Source of the DNA: UBA6115 sp964346355
Lineage (GTDB): Bacteria > Bacillota > Clostridia > Christensenellales > Aristaeellaceae
Assembly (NCBI GenBank): GCA_964346355.1
Contig: CAYFUH010000007.1
Location: forward strand, 1 to 58,940
DNA length: 58,940 nt
Direction: 5' to 3'
The first letter of the stretch is position 1. Each line of letters begins with the position of its first letter. Positions 51,334 through 58,940 of this stretch are shown here, piece after piece. The position numbers and the translations under genes were made by a program. The notes beneath the pieces were generated by a model, which had not been told where the DNA came from, made no database searches, and was given only the letters and a program-made list of their open reading frames with translations.

Positions 51334-51822
51334 TCAGTCTGCTGGGACGGGTTTTTCTGCCCGCGCCCAGTTGATGATCATCCGTTCGTGCGAGGTTATC
51401 TTGATGTACTCGCCCTTTTGCCAGTCCGGCAGGGGCAGGTTGGCGTCCCAATAGTAGCTGCGCTCGTCCAGCTCTTCTTTCACGGTGTCCGCGCGCATGG
51501 TAACCGGGTAAAATTTCACGCCCTCGCGGGTGACAGTCTGCAAATTCTCAATGATATCAAAAGCAGCCACATCATCACGGCTGCGGCCGTACAGGGCGTT
51601 CATCAAAAACTGCCGGTAGCGCCGCACCGGCAAAATCAGCATCACCAGGGAAAACAAAACCACCGCGCACAGCAGCGCGAACATCAGGCTGGTAAGCCAC
51701 TCAATGCGCAGGATAAAACTATATACCACAAGCCCCAGCAGCAGGATTTCCGGAATCAGCCAGAAAAGCACGCGCCGCTTGAGTTGTTTGTTGATGGCAT
51801 CCAAATCATGTTGTGTGTACAT
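51334..51822 (-). CDS. Hypothetical membrane protein
   Basis: A 162-residue protein with two adjacent transmembrane helices (about residues 18-37 and 42-65) and a soluble C-terminal part ending in KITSHERMIINWARAEK. GCAGGAGGATT precedes the ATG. No family recognised. It ends 3 bp from the convergent peroxidase gene, with no terminator between. Confidence 0.75.
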   Translation of the reverse strand: MYTQHDLDAINKQLKRRVLFWLIPEILLLGLVVYSFILRIEWLTSLMFALLCAVVLFSLVMLILPVRRYRQFLMNALYGRSRDDVAAFDIIENLQTVTREGVKFYPVTMRADTVKEELDERSYYWDANLPLPDWQKGEYIKITSHERMIINWARAEKPVPAD

Positions 51823-51840
51823 CGCAATCCTCCTGCTGAC

Positions 51841-51869
51841 ATACTACCCCAGGACCCTTTGATTGTAAA
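51841..51869 (-). promoter_or_regulatory. Promoter of the 51334-51822 gene
   Basis: Minus strand TTTACA, 17-nt spacer, TAGTAT. Confidence 0.6.
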
Positions 51870-51935
51870 TCCATGGGTCTATTCTATTTGTTAAAATGAT
51901 GTTACAATATGGGCAAATCACTCAGGAGGGCTGGC

Positions 51936-52823
51936 ATGGAAGCGGTCATCAAGACCCATCAACTCACCAAGCGGTACCGCCGCGCGCGCGGCATCACCGA
52001 TCTGGACATCACCGTCAACAAAGGGGATATCTACGGCTTCATCGGCTCCAATGGCGCGGGCAAGTCCACCACCATCCGTGTGCTGCTGGGGCTGATTTAC
52101 GCCAACGCCGGGCGCGCGGAGGTCTTTGGCCTTGATGTGCGCCGCCATAAACGGGAGATCTTGTCCGACATCGGCTATATCCCCTCTGAAGCTTCCTACT
52201 ACCCCGGCATGCGGGTGTGGGATGCCCTCAAGATGGCCGGCCAGTTTCGGCGCCGTGACTGCGCGCTGGAAGCCCGGCGTGTCTGCGGTGCGCTCTCCCT
52301 TGACATGAACCGCAAAATTGACGAGCTGTCCTTTGGCAACAAAAAGAAGCTGGCCATCGCGCTGGCGCTGCAGCACAAACCCTCGCTGCTTATTTTGGAT
52401 GAGGCAACCAGCGGCCTGGATCCGCTGGTACAAAAGGCCTTCTGGGATTTGATGATGGACCGTCACCGCGCGGGCGCCACCATCTTTTTGTCCAGCCACG
52501 TCCTGTCGGAAGTCCAGCAGCACTGCACCCGCGCTGCCATCATCCGCGAGGGCAAGCTGGTGGTGGAGGACAGCGTGGAGGCGCTCTCCCGCTCCGCTGC
52601 CAAGCGTGTCACCCTGCGCGGCTGCGACGACCTGCCGGCGGATTTCCCGGGCGCGCTCAACATCACCAACATCAATCACAACACCAGCTTTCTCTTCCAG
52701 GGGGATTATAAAAAGCTGATGCGTGATTTACAGGCGGTTGAGTTTTCGGATCTAAGCATCACAGAGCCGGACATGGAAGAGATCTTCCTGCATTTTTACG
52801 AGAAGGACGGTGAGCAGAAATGA
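51936..52823 (+). CDS. ABC exporter ATP-binding protein
   Basis: A 295-residue ATPase of the CcmA type: Walker A GSNGAGKSTT, Q-loop region YIPSEASYYPGMRVWD, a signature changed to LSFGNKKKLAIALAL, Walker B LLILDEATSGLDP and switch FLSSHVLSEVQ. The C-terminal ~75 residues are a regulatory extension. ATG 51936 follows AGGAGGG. It overlaps its permease gene by ATGA. Confidence 0.92.
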   Translation: MEAVIKTHQLTKRYRRARGITDLDITVNKGDIYGFIGSNGAGKSTTIRVLLGLIYANAGRAEVFGLDVRRHKREILSDIGYIPSEASYYPGMRVWDALKMAGQFRRRDCALEARRVCGALSLDMNRKIDELSFGNKKKLAIALALQHKPSLLILDEATSGLDPLVQKAFWDLMMDRHRAGATIFLSSHVLSEVQQHCTRAAIIREGKLVVEDSVEALSRSAAKRVTLRGCDDLPADFPGALNITNINHNTSFLFQGDYKKLMRDLQAVEFSDLSITEPDMEEIFLHFYEKDGEQK

Positions 52824-53608
52824 CCGTGTTGCGCAACGAGATCCGTTTTCACTGGAAGGGTACGCTCATCTGGTCGTTTTCCCTGTCCTTTTTTGCCATC
52901 CTGGCCTTGACGCTTTACCCGCAGGTGGCCAACTACTCCGGCATGTTTAACGCCATGGTGGAGCGCATGGGCATCCTGGGGCAGATGTTTAACCTGCAAA
53001 ACATGGACATGTTTGAGTTCATGAACTACTACGGCCTGGAAAATGGCAACTTCCTGGGCTTGGGCGGCGGTATGTTCGCGGCGATCACCGCGATGAACAT
53101 CGTCGCGCGGGAGGAAAGCCGCCACACGGCGGAGTTTTTGTTTCCCCACCCCATCAACCGCACCACCGTTCTTGTGCAGAAATTCATCACCATGCTGCTG
53201 CAGATTCTGGTGCTCAACGCCATCTTTATCATAGCCGGGCATATCGGCGCGGGGCTCATCGGCATGCACTTCCCGCAAAAGCGCTTTACAGATTTCCATC
53301 TGTCCCTGCTCATGATGAACCTGCAGGTGGCGGTGCTCTGCTTTGGCATCTCCTGCTTCAGAAAACGCGACAGCGTGGTGCCGGGCCTGGGTCTGGTGCT
53401 GGCGTTTTACTTTGTCAACCTCTTCATCAACATCAACCGCGAGGTGGCAACCTTCAAGTATTTTACGCCCTATTACTACACAGATATCGGCCGCATTACC
53501 TCAAACGGCGGCCCGATGTGGGAGGCCATCGGCCTGGGCTTTATCGTGCCCGGATTGATTCTTATCCTGGGCATCCTCTATTATTCCAGAAAAGACCTCG
53601 CGATTTAA
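52820..53608 (+). CDS. ABC-2 type permease
   Basis: A 262-residue membrane protein with about six helices, of the ABC-2 / DUF-type permease class (EESRHTAEFLFPHPINRTTV carries the conserved coupling region). It partners the ATPase encoded in front. The transported compound is unknown. Confidence 0.87.
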   Translation: MTVLRNEIRFHWKGTLIWSFSLSFFAILALTLYPQVANYSGMFNAMVERMGILGQMFNLQNMDMFEFMNYYGLENGNFLGLGGGMFAAITAMNIVAREESRHTAEFLFPHPINRTTVLVQKFITMLLQILVLNAIFIIAGHIGAGLIGMHFPQKRFTDFHLSLLMMNLQVAVLCFGISCFRKRDSVVPGLGLVLAFYFVNLFININREVATFKYFTPYYYTDIGRITSNGGPMWEAIGLGFIVPGLILILGILYYSRKDLAI

Positions 53609-53625
53609 GCGAAGAAGGAGCAAAC

Positions 53626-53964
53626 ATGGCACGGCTTGAACGGCATTTTCAGGGCGATTTTTTACACCTGCTGGGCTACATCCACGAGGGTGTCATCGGC
53701 GGCTCCATCTCCGCCTCCTATGAGGACGGCAGCGATTGGCAGGATGGCAGCACCCGTGTCGCGGTACGCGTATATGAGCGCTACAGCTGGGTTGGCAGCA
53801 ACAGGGTCAGCATGTCCGTTACCCTGGTGGGCAACGGCAACAACCTGTTTTTGTCAGCCATCACCTCCGGCGGCTCCCAGGCGATGTTCTTCAAAATCAA
53901 CCGCTTCGGGGAGGATAGCTTCTTAGGCAAGCTGGACACCTTGCTATCAGGTTACCGGGGCTAG
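53626..53964 (+). CDS. DUF6054-like protein
   Basis: A 112-residue soluble beta-rich protein (MARLERHFQGDFLHLLGYIH, SMSVTLVGNGNNLFLSAITS, MFFKINRFGEDSFL). I place it in DUF6054 from memory with moderate trust; the function is unknown. AAGGAG precedes the ATG, 17 bp after the permease, so it belongs to the ABC unit. Confidence 0.7.
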   Translation: MARLERHFQGDFLHLLGYIHEGVIGGSISASYEDGSDWQDGSTRVAVRVYERYSWVGSNRVSMSVTLVGNGNNLFLSAITSGGSQAMFFKINRFGEDSFLGKLDTLLSGYRG

Positions 53965-53975
53965 TTTTCTACAAT

Positions 53976-54014
53976 AAAAGACACCGTCTGCAGTTCATCA
54001 GGCGGTGTCTTTTT
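53976..54014. terminator. Bidirectional terminator
   Basis: 11-bp stem AAAAGACACCG/CGGTGTCTTTT with T-run, between convergent genes. Confidence 0.92.
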
Positions 54015-54024
54015 ATGTGCGAAG

Positions 54025-56574
54025 TTATTGTGCGGGGATGATAAACCGGTCTGGGTAGTCCTGCTCGCTGTCCGCGTTGATGGCGGCCAGGATGCGCGCC
54101 TTGTCCTCCCCAACGGCTGCCACGGGGCGGAAATCGTTGTGTGGGCGGATGCCGGAGGTGATGACGGGGATTAACTGCACACGGGTTTCCTTCAGCTGTT
54201 TGCCTTCATACACCAATTGAATCTGTGCCATCAGCCCGTCAAAGGTGGACAGCTCCAGGTTGCCGCCAAACACCAGGTTGCCCAGGGAGTAAAAGATCAA
54301 GCCGCCCTTGTATTGTTCAATCCCCTGTACCACATGGGTGTGGTGGCCGATGACCAGGTTGGCGCCGGCGTCAATCGCCGCGCGGGCGATCATCGTTTGG
54401 ATCTCGTTGTGACTGGTTTCATACTCAATGCCAAAGTGGCAGGTGTAGACGATATAATCCGCGCCCATGCGCTTGAGCTCTTCAATTTCATCCGCTACGC
54501 GCTTGTGGTTTTGGTGGAAGACGGTTTCCCGGATGCCGCCAAAGCCAATCTTGATGCCGTCCTTCTCGTGGACATACAGCGCGCTGTAGCCGGCAAAGGG
54601 GACACCGGCCGCGCGCAGCGCGTTGCGGGTGCTGTTCTTGCCGTCTTGCCCGTAGTCCACAAAGTGGTTGTTGGCGATGTTCACCAGGTCTATGCCGCCC
54701 AGTTTCAAGATGTTGGCAAACTCGCTGGGCCCGCGGAAATTGTGCAGCCGCTGGTTAAAGCCCTTGCGGGTATCCTGCAGCACGTTTTCCAGGTTGACCA
54801 TGCTGATGTCATCCGCTTGCAGGATGTCAGAAAGCCCGGAGAAGGGCCAGGCCATGCCGTGCTGTTCAATGACGCTGTGGAAGGATTCGGGCTTGTTTTT
54901 GCTGTGCTCCTCACTGCCCAGCACACAATCCCCGCCAAAGGTCATGGCGATCAGGGTGCTGCCCTCGGGCAGGGGTGCAGAAAGGTCCGCCGCAGCCACC
55001 ACCTGGAAGGAAGGAGCCTGCTCATTGGCGGCAGGCTCACTTGTGCTTTCGGGTTCTGTATCCATTTCCGGCTCATCTTCAGTTATATCAGTGAGGGCGT
55101 CCTCCATCAGCGCGTCCTCTGCTGTCTTCTGCGCCTGCTCGCCTTCCGGGCGCAGGTTGTCTTCAGACGGCAGCACCAGCAGCTTGGTATTGCGCGGTAG
55201 GTTGGCGTACAGCCACCAGGCGTTCAAATCCTGTTCGTTTAGGTCATGCTGCACGCGCACACAGCCATGGGACGCGAACTGCCCCAAACGCTCCGTCTGG
55301 AAGCTGTAATCGCGCTGGCCGTTTTTGATGCGGTAGCCAGAGCCATGCAGCAGGTTGCCGCCGTCAATGCGCATGGCGTACTCATAGCGGATGCCCTCGC
55401 TGGGGAACTCCGCCACGCGGCTTTTGGTCAGGAAGGCGCCGGGCACCGTATCAAAGGAGTTGACGCCCGGGGGCACATAAATGCCTGTGCTGATCTTCAA
55501 GGTGCCCAGTTTTTTGCCCCGCTCATACACGCTGATGGTCTGCGCGTTCTTGTCAATCAGCAGGCCATAGCGGTCATAGGGGGTGATGGTTTTTAAGCGG
55601 TTGTCGGGGATGTAGCCGGTCATCCATTTGCCGTCACCATGCCGCGCGGCGCGGATTTTGAGGAAGCCGTCAGGGCCTGTCTCCAAAATCTCCACCCCGG
55701 CGGACTGCCCGTGCATCATGCCGACCACCTGGGATTTTGTGCTGGGCTCGGCGTACACGCGCTGGTGCTGGGAAGCGCCGATGTCAATGATCGTAATCGG
55801 TGCCATCATGGCTGCCCAGACGCTGGCGTCATCCATGCTCTCGGGCAAAAAATGGCCTTTTTTGGTCACCTCAATGCCCGGCGGGTTGGCGGGTTCCTCC
55901 GTCAAAACGAAGGGCCGCTTGATTGGTTCCTGCTGGGAACCCTGCGCTTCAAACAGGAAATAGTACTTCCCGGCGGGCGCGGGCTTGCCGGCGATGGTTT
56001 TATCCCAACGGTAGGCATGGGGCAGGGCGTCCTTGCGTATAAATGATCTGCGAAAGAGGGGTTTGTCATCCTCACCCTCCCGGTACAGGCTTACAATCAG
56101 GGTGCCAGCCCTGCTTAGCTGATGATCAGCGTACAGGCTTTCCTCATCGTGAATGGACATGCTGTCGCGGGACAGGACCACATAGCTGATGCCCGCGGCT
56201 GGCTGCATCACACGGAAAGCGGCTGTCGCTTCCAGTTTTTCATTCCCAGTAACAAGCTGCGCCTGCAGCTGCGCTTCGCCCCGCAGCAGCGCTTCGTCAT
56301 TGATGGACAGGCCGGCAAACGGAAGGGTTAAGCTGCCCTTTTGCACAGGCTGTTCTTTGACAATCAACAGCCGTTTGCCCTGTACCTGGGCGTGAATGGT
56401 CAAGATGCCATTTTCGGGCAGATCAAGGGCGATGGCTTCATTCCGATAAGGCCGTATCTGCGCGGGCAGGCTGACTGTGAAACCAGTATCTGCTGCGCTT
56501 ATCGCTGGCAGAGTGGTCAGGATGAGCCCAATCATCAAAGCTGACGCCAACAGCGTCGTCAATCGTGTTTTCAT
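54025..56574 (-). CDS. Secreted L,D-transpeptidase / CapA-type phosphoesterase fusion
   Basis: An 849-residue exported protein. Order: signal peptide (1-28); beta-rich region with a FlgD-like fold (~130-225, PAPAGKYYFLFEA); SH3-like domain (~265-330, VYAEPSTKSQVVGMM); YkuD L,D-transpeptidase (~335-467) with H410 in LLHGSGY and the catalytic SHGCVRV (H436, C438); acidic linker (~470-520); and a PGA_cap/CapA metallophosphatase-like domain (~542-780) with FGGDCVLG, VNLENVL, NIANNHFVDYG and VIGHHTHVVQG. YkuD enzymes form 3-3 peptidoglycan cross-links; CapA-type proteins act in poly-gamma-glutamate or other envelope polymers. The union suggests wall remodelling tied to polymer attachment. Confidence 0.92.
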   Translation of the reverse strand: MKTRLTTLLASALMIGLILTTLPAISAADTGFTVSLPAQIRPYRNEAIALDLPENGILTIHAQVQGKRLLIVKEQPVQKGSLTLPFAGLSINDEALLRGEAQLQAQLVTGNEKLEATAAFRVMQPAAGISYVVLSRDSMSIHDEESLYADHQLSRAGTLIVSLYREGEDDKPLFRRSFIRKDALPHAYRWDKTIAGKPAPAGKYYFLFEAQGSQQEPIKRPFVLTEEPANPPGIEVTKKGHFLPESMDDASVWAAMMAPITIIDIGASQHQRVYAEPSTKSQVVGMMHGQSAGVEILETGPDGFLKIRAARHGDGKWMTGYIPDNRLKTITPYDRYGLLIDKNAQTISVYERGKKLGTLKISTGIYVPPGVNSFDTVPGAFLTKSRVAEFPSEGIRYEYAMRIDGGNLLHGSGYRIKNGQRDYSFQTERLGQFASHGCVRVQHDLNEQDLNAWWLYANLPRNTKLLVLPSEDNLRPEGEQAQKTAEDALMEDALTDITEDEPEMDTEPESTSEPAANEQAPSFQVVAAADLSAPLPEGSTLIAMTFGGDCVLGSEEHSKNKPESFHSVIEQHGMAWPFSGLSDILQADDISMVNLENVLQDTRKGFNQRLHNFRGPSEFANILKLGGIDLVNIANNHFVDYGQDGKNSTRNALRAAGVPFAGYSALYVHEKDGIKIGFGGIRETVFHQNHKRVADEIEELKRMGADYIVYTCHFGIEYETSHNEIQTMIARAAIDAGANLVIGHHTHVVQGIEQYKGGLIFYSLGNLVFGGNLELSTFDGLMAQIQLVYEGKQLKETRVQLIPVITSGIRPHNDFRPVAAVGEDKARILAAINADSEQDYPDRFIIPAQ

Positions 56575-56615
56575 TTTTTCATCTTATTGCAGGATGATGT
56601 TCCTGTCAAACCGTA

Positions 56616-56645
56616 TAGAAAAACCGCCCCGTGTGAGGCGGCTTT
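56616..56645 (-). terminator. Terminator after the zinc-ribbon gene
   Basis: Stem GCCGCC/GGCGGT, 8-nt loop, TTTTT on the minus strand. Confidence 0.8.
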
Positions 56646-56659
56646 GTGCGTAGAAATAT

Positions 56660-56935
56660 TTATCCGCGCATCTGGGCGAAGCAGTCGCTGCAGTAGACGG
56701 GACGGTCATCCCGGGGCAGGAAAGGCACCTGCGTGTCCGCGCCGCACTGGGCGCAGATGGCGTCGTGCATTTCGCGCGGGCCATTGTTGCGGTTGGCCTT
56801 GCGGGTCCTGCGGCACTCCTGGCAGCGGGTGGGCTCGTTCTGGAAACCCTTTTCCGCGTAAAACTCCTGCTCGCCAGCGGTAAACTGAAATTCGCTGCCG
56901 CAATCACGGCACACCATGGTTTTGTCCTGATACAT
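56660..56935 (-). CDS. Zinc-ribbon protein with two double-CxxC sites
   Basis: A 91-residue cytosolic protein with Cys pairs VCRDCG and RCQECR (first ribbon), and AQCG-type ICAQCG and YCSDCF (second ribbon), spaced by CxxC-x(15-18)-CxxC. EFQFTAGEQEFYAEKGF is the conserved middle of this widespread family. Function unknown; RNA or protein binding is likely by analogy. The ATG follows GAGGGGG and its mRNA leader carries the structured RNA at 56953-57168. Confidence 0.88.
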   Translation of the reverse strand: MYQDKTMVCRDCGSEFQFTAGEQEFYAEKGFQNEPTRCQECRRTRKANRNNGPREMHDAICAQCGADTQVPFLPRDDRPVYCSDCFAQMRG

Positions 56936-56952
56936 GAATTGGAAACCCCCTC

Positions 56953-57168
56953 AAAAAATAGGTTGAACCCCGCTGACCTGGTCTTTGCCCCCACACCCGC
57001 CGGCTGGAGTTTTGCTCAGCGCGTTTGCGCCCTACGCTGCTCTCTCGGGCTTGCGCCCGGCCGGACTGACATCTAGATCGCACCATGCTCACCGGCGTTT
57101 CGCCGGCTTACGTGGGCCGTTTTGCCTGCGACTGGCATCGGCTTTCAACCACAGACCGTGGCTCAACC
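56953..57168 (-). ncRNA. Structured leader or stand-alone RNA, ~215 nt (possible raiA-type motif)
   Basis: The minus strand from the promoter at 57175-57203 to a T6 run shows no plausible frame but dense pairing. A long-range closing helix GGTTGAA (57150-57144) pairs with TTCAACC (56967-56961) just before TTTTTT. Inside are CCGGCG-AAA-CGCCGG, CGGG-CGCAAG-CCCG with a GCAA tetraloop, GCG-CAAA-CGC within AGCG/CGCT, and TGCC/GGCA. Size, phylum and closing-helix-plus-T-run fit the raiA motif of Bacillota, but I cannot confirm the family. It is not tmRNA, SRP RNA or RNase P RNA. Confidence 0.6.
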
Positions 57169-57174
57169 ATGGTC

Positions 57175-57203
57175 ATTATACGGCGGCGTTTGCACGAATG
57201 CAA
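57175..57203 (-). promoter_or_regulatory. Promoter of the structured RNA
   Basis: Minus strand TTGCAT, 17-nt spacer, TATAAT. The -35 is embedded in an inverted repeat TTGCA-TTCG-TGCAA. Confidence 0.65.
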
Positions 57204-57360
57204 GCATCTTTGTAAAGATACCGAACTTACTGGTTCAAGCCTTGATGGGCCGGCCCTTTTGCGCCTTGGCGTTAGCTCGCTTTATCGGAGGTAGACTGCG
57301 GCTTTTGTCATACGATTGCTCAATCACCAAAGCGGTGATACACTGCGAAGAGGAGGGATT
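57204..57360. other. Divergent spacer between structured RNA and lipase-like gene
   Basis: Contains an inverted repeat ATCTTT-GT-AAAGAT (57206-57219), a GGGCCGGCCC palindrome near 57250, and a weak promoter-like pair TTGCTC-17-TACACT before the gene at 57361. Nothing here codes. Confidence 0.4.
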
Positions 57361-58779
57361 ATGCCGCATTTTGGAAACTACACCAAGACTGATTTACGGG
57401 ATATCAGCTGGTATGATCAGGTCAACCAGGGGCAGCTGCACCGCGAAGCCGCGCGCTTTGGACTGGAGTTGGCCCAGCTGTCCTACGACTTTGAGGCAGG
57501 GCCCTGGCTGTCGGCCGGCTGGACGGACATGGTCATCCAGGTGGACAGCCGGTTGATCTCCGGCGTGCGCCTGCGGGAGGACGTGGGCGCGTGGCGGCAG
57601 GGCATTTTCAACGCCATCCTGCCCAAATTGGCCCGCGGGCTGACCAATCTTACCAACCCCATCGCGGATATAAAAAGTTACCTGCAGCCGGACATCCAGC
57701 TGCACACCGGCAAGGCGGTGGTGATGATCAGGGAGCATGCGCCCTTGCGCTTCACCATCGCCATTGGCTTTATGGGCACCGGCAGAAGGCCGCAGGACTG
57801 GGCTAGCAACATGCGCCTGCAGCGGGAAGGGCACTTCCACGAAGGGTTTTTTGACCTTGCCGCCCAGTTTGAAAGCAAGGAGGCGGAGATCCGCTTTCCA
57901 AGCGCCGCGCAAGCGCTGGGTCTGGAGGATTTGACGCTGAAGGATGTGCTGGAAGCTTGCAAGCAGCCGGACAGTCCCTTTCGGGTCCTTGCTGCGGGAC
58001 ACAGCCAGGGCGCGGCGGTACTGCAGATATGGACGCACCAAAAGCTCAAAGCCGGTGTGCAAAAACAGCACCTGCTGGGCTTTGGCTTCGCCTCGCCCTC
58101 TGTCGCGATCGATCTGCCCCAGGATGAGCTCCTCTGCCCGCTGACACATTATTTAGTCGCGGATGATCTGATCCCCAGGGTGGGGCTGCGCGATCACCTG
58201 GGCGTCAGCTACCTGTTGCGAGGCGATGCAGTGTTTCAGGAGGTCTGCTACGGCGAATACCGCGACAACCCCCTGTTTATTGAAACCTTGGCTTTGCTGA
58301 ATAGCCTGCAGGATACCCAGCAGGGCCTGCTGTTCGCGCTGGCCTTTTTGGATTCCCTGCGCGCGCAGCCGGCCAAGGCAGTTGCCGCAGCCCTGGCCGT
58401 GTTTGTGGACCACACCGTGTATGACCTGCCTGCCTTAACAGAGGAATGGACGCGCAGGCTGCTGCGGTTTACCATCATGGGCTTCCAGCATTACTATCAG
58501 GATGCGGCAGGCCAGGAAGCCAACCCGGAGGACATCAAAAAGATGGGGGAGAAGGTGCATGCCCTCATTGAGCGCTTCGGTACGGTGGCTCTGGCGCGGA
58601 TGATCCTCAAAACCCTGTTTTTGACCCACTCCCTGGTCGGGCCGGATATGGTGCTGGCTGATCATGCGCCCTATTCCTACCTGGTGGTGCGCGCCTTTGA
58701 CCAGCTGGTGCGCCTGCCCGAGCCCGAGGAGACAGCATCAGGGGCTAAATCGGCCAATAACGAGGGGGAACCTTCGTAA
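57361..58779 (+). CDS. Lipase class 3-like alpha/beta hydrolase
   Basis: A 472-residue protein without a signal peptide. The nucleophile elbow AAGHSQGAAV (about residues 216-225) is the GxSxG of class 3 lipases, flanked by FGFASPSVA and YLVADDLIPRVGLRDH, which has the position of the acid residue in fungal-type lipases. The C-terminal half is helical and unassigned. ATG 57361 follows AGGAGGG. It is monocistronic; substrate unknown, a cytosolic lipid or ester is a guess. Confidence 0.82.
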   Translation: MPHFGNYTKTDLRDISWYDQVNQGQLHREAARFGLELAQLSYDFEAGPWLSAGWTDMVIQVDSRLISGVRLREDVGAWRQGIFNAILPKLARGLTNLTNPIADIKSYLQPDIQLHTGKAVVMIREHAPLRFTIAIGFMGTGRRPQDWASNMRLQREGHFHEGFFDLAAQFESKEAEIRFPSAAQALGLEDLTLKDVLEACKQPDSPFRVLAAGHSQGAAVLQIWTHQKLKAGVQKQHLLGFGFASPSVAIDLPQDELLCPLTHYLVADDLIPRVGLRDHLGVSYLLRGDAVFQEVCYGEYRDNPLFIETLALLNSLQDTQQGLLFALAFLDSLRAQPAKAVAAALAVFVDHTVYDLPALTEEWTRRLLRFTIMGFQHYYQDAAGQEANPEDIKKMGEKVHALIERFGTVALARMILKTLFLTHSLVGPDMVLADHAPYSYLVVRAFDQLVRLPEPEETASGAKSANNEGEPS

Positions 58780-58810
58780 TACACGCAGTAAGCGCGCTGT
58801 TTGGTTTTTC

Positions 58811-58839
58811 TTGACAGCCGCTGCCTGCTGGGCTATAAT
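58811..58839 (+). promoter_or_regulatory. Perfect consensus promoter of tRNA-Leu
   Basis: TTGACA, 17-nt spacer, TATAAT, 15 bp before the tRNA. Confidence 0.95.
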
Positions 58840-58854
58840 CACGTTTGCTGCCAT

Positions 58855-58939
58855 GCGGTCGTGGCGGAACTGGCATACGCGCACGTTTGAGGGGCGTGTG
58901 GTGAAAACCGTACGAGTTCAAGTCTCGTCGACCGCACCA
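58855..58939 (+). tRNA. tRNA-Leu (anticodon GAG)
   Basis: 85 nt with encoded CCA. The acceptor stem is GCGGTCG/CGACCGC with discriminator A. The anticodon arm is CACGT-TTGAGGG-GCGTG, giving GAG for CUY codons. A long variable arm (class II) is followed by the T-arm with GTTCAAGTC. Confidence 0.95.
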
Positions 58940-58940
58940 T

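Noticed and set aside
56953..57168. tmRNA, RNase P RNA, SRP RNA or 6S RNA
   Set aside because: No tRNA-like ends or tag frame, no RNase P P4 consensus, no SRP GGAA tetraloop segment, and no 6S-like single long bulged hairpin.
58811..58940. tRNA-Leu as an integration site for a mobile element
   Set aside because: The window ends one base after the tRNA and no integrase or repeated tRNA end is visible on the left side.

Overview
The window looks like chromosomal DNA from a GC-rich, low-oxygen member of the Bacillota, most likely a Clostridia lineage. A Christensenellales-like gut or rumen organism is a guess that the sequence alone cannot settle. Support comes from strong AGGAGG ribosome binding sites, sigma-A type promoters, a two-subunit ADP-glucose route to glycogen (GlgD/GlgA), an NADH-linked trimeric [FeFe] hydrogenase, a PurR-box-like element before a compact purine operon, and many ABC importers. 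No phage, insertion sequence or CRISPR array was seen.

Layout. 1-2.8 kb: end of glgD, then glgA with a repetitive Lys/Ala/Pro tail. 2.9-3.6 kb: a small XRE regulator coupled to a membrane protein gene carrying an in-frame TAG. 3.75-6.1 kb: a polar amino acid ABC importer. 6.2-10 kb: PhoU-like protein, DUF1653 protein, an FAD disulfide oxidoreductase and a Gfo/Idh/MocA dehydrogenase. 10-12.4 kb: an ABC exporter. 12.4-23.3 kb: a long operon of ten hydrogenase-related genes (two DRTGG proteins, two ATPase-fold proteins, an HydS-like sensory hydrogenase, a PHP protein, and HydC, a ferredoxin-like protein, HydB and HydA), followed by a nitrate/taurine-type ABC importer of unknown substrate. 23.4-31.5 kb: pentose use (cupin, GH31 alpha-xylosidase, a sugar:cation symporter gene broken by an in-frame TAA, araA, FGGY kinase, araD). 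31.5-36.4 kb: a divergent sugar ABC importer with an N-acetylneuraminate-lyase-like aldolase and an SGNH esterase, behind a perfect 17-bp palindromic operator.

36.6-48 kb: a nine-gene purine operon, purE-C-F-M-N, a PurO-type IMP cyclohydrolase, a stand-alone AICAR transformylase, purD and purL. AICAR-to-IMP is carried by two separate proteins instead of bifunctional PurH. 48-54 kb: small membrane proteins, a secreted caspase-like protein, corrinoid adenosyltransferase, a glutathione peroxidase homologue, an ABC exporter and a DUF6054-like protein. 54-59 kb: a secreted fusion of an L,D-transpeptidase and a CapA-type phosphoesterase, a zinc-ribbon protein preceded by a highly structured leader RNA of about 215 nt, a lipase-fold protein, and tRNA-Leu(GAG) behind a consensus promoter.

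Most worth following: the structured RNA at 56953-57168; the YkuD-CapA fusion; the HydS-centred regulatory module with its competing-hairpin leader and the attached importer; and two otherwise intact genes each stopped at what looks like a former Gln codon.
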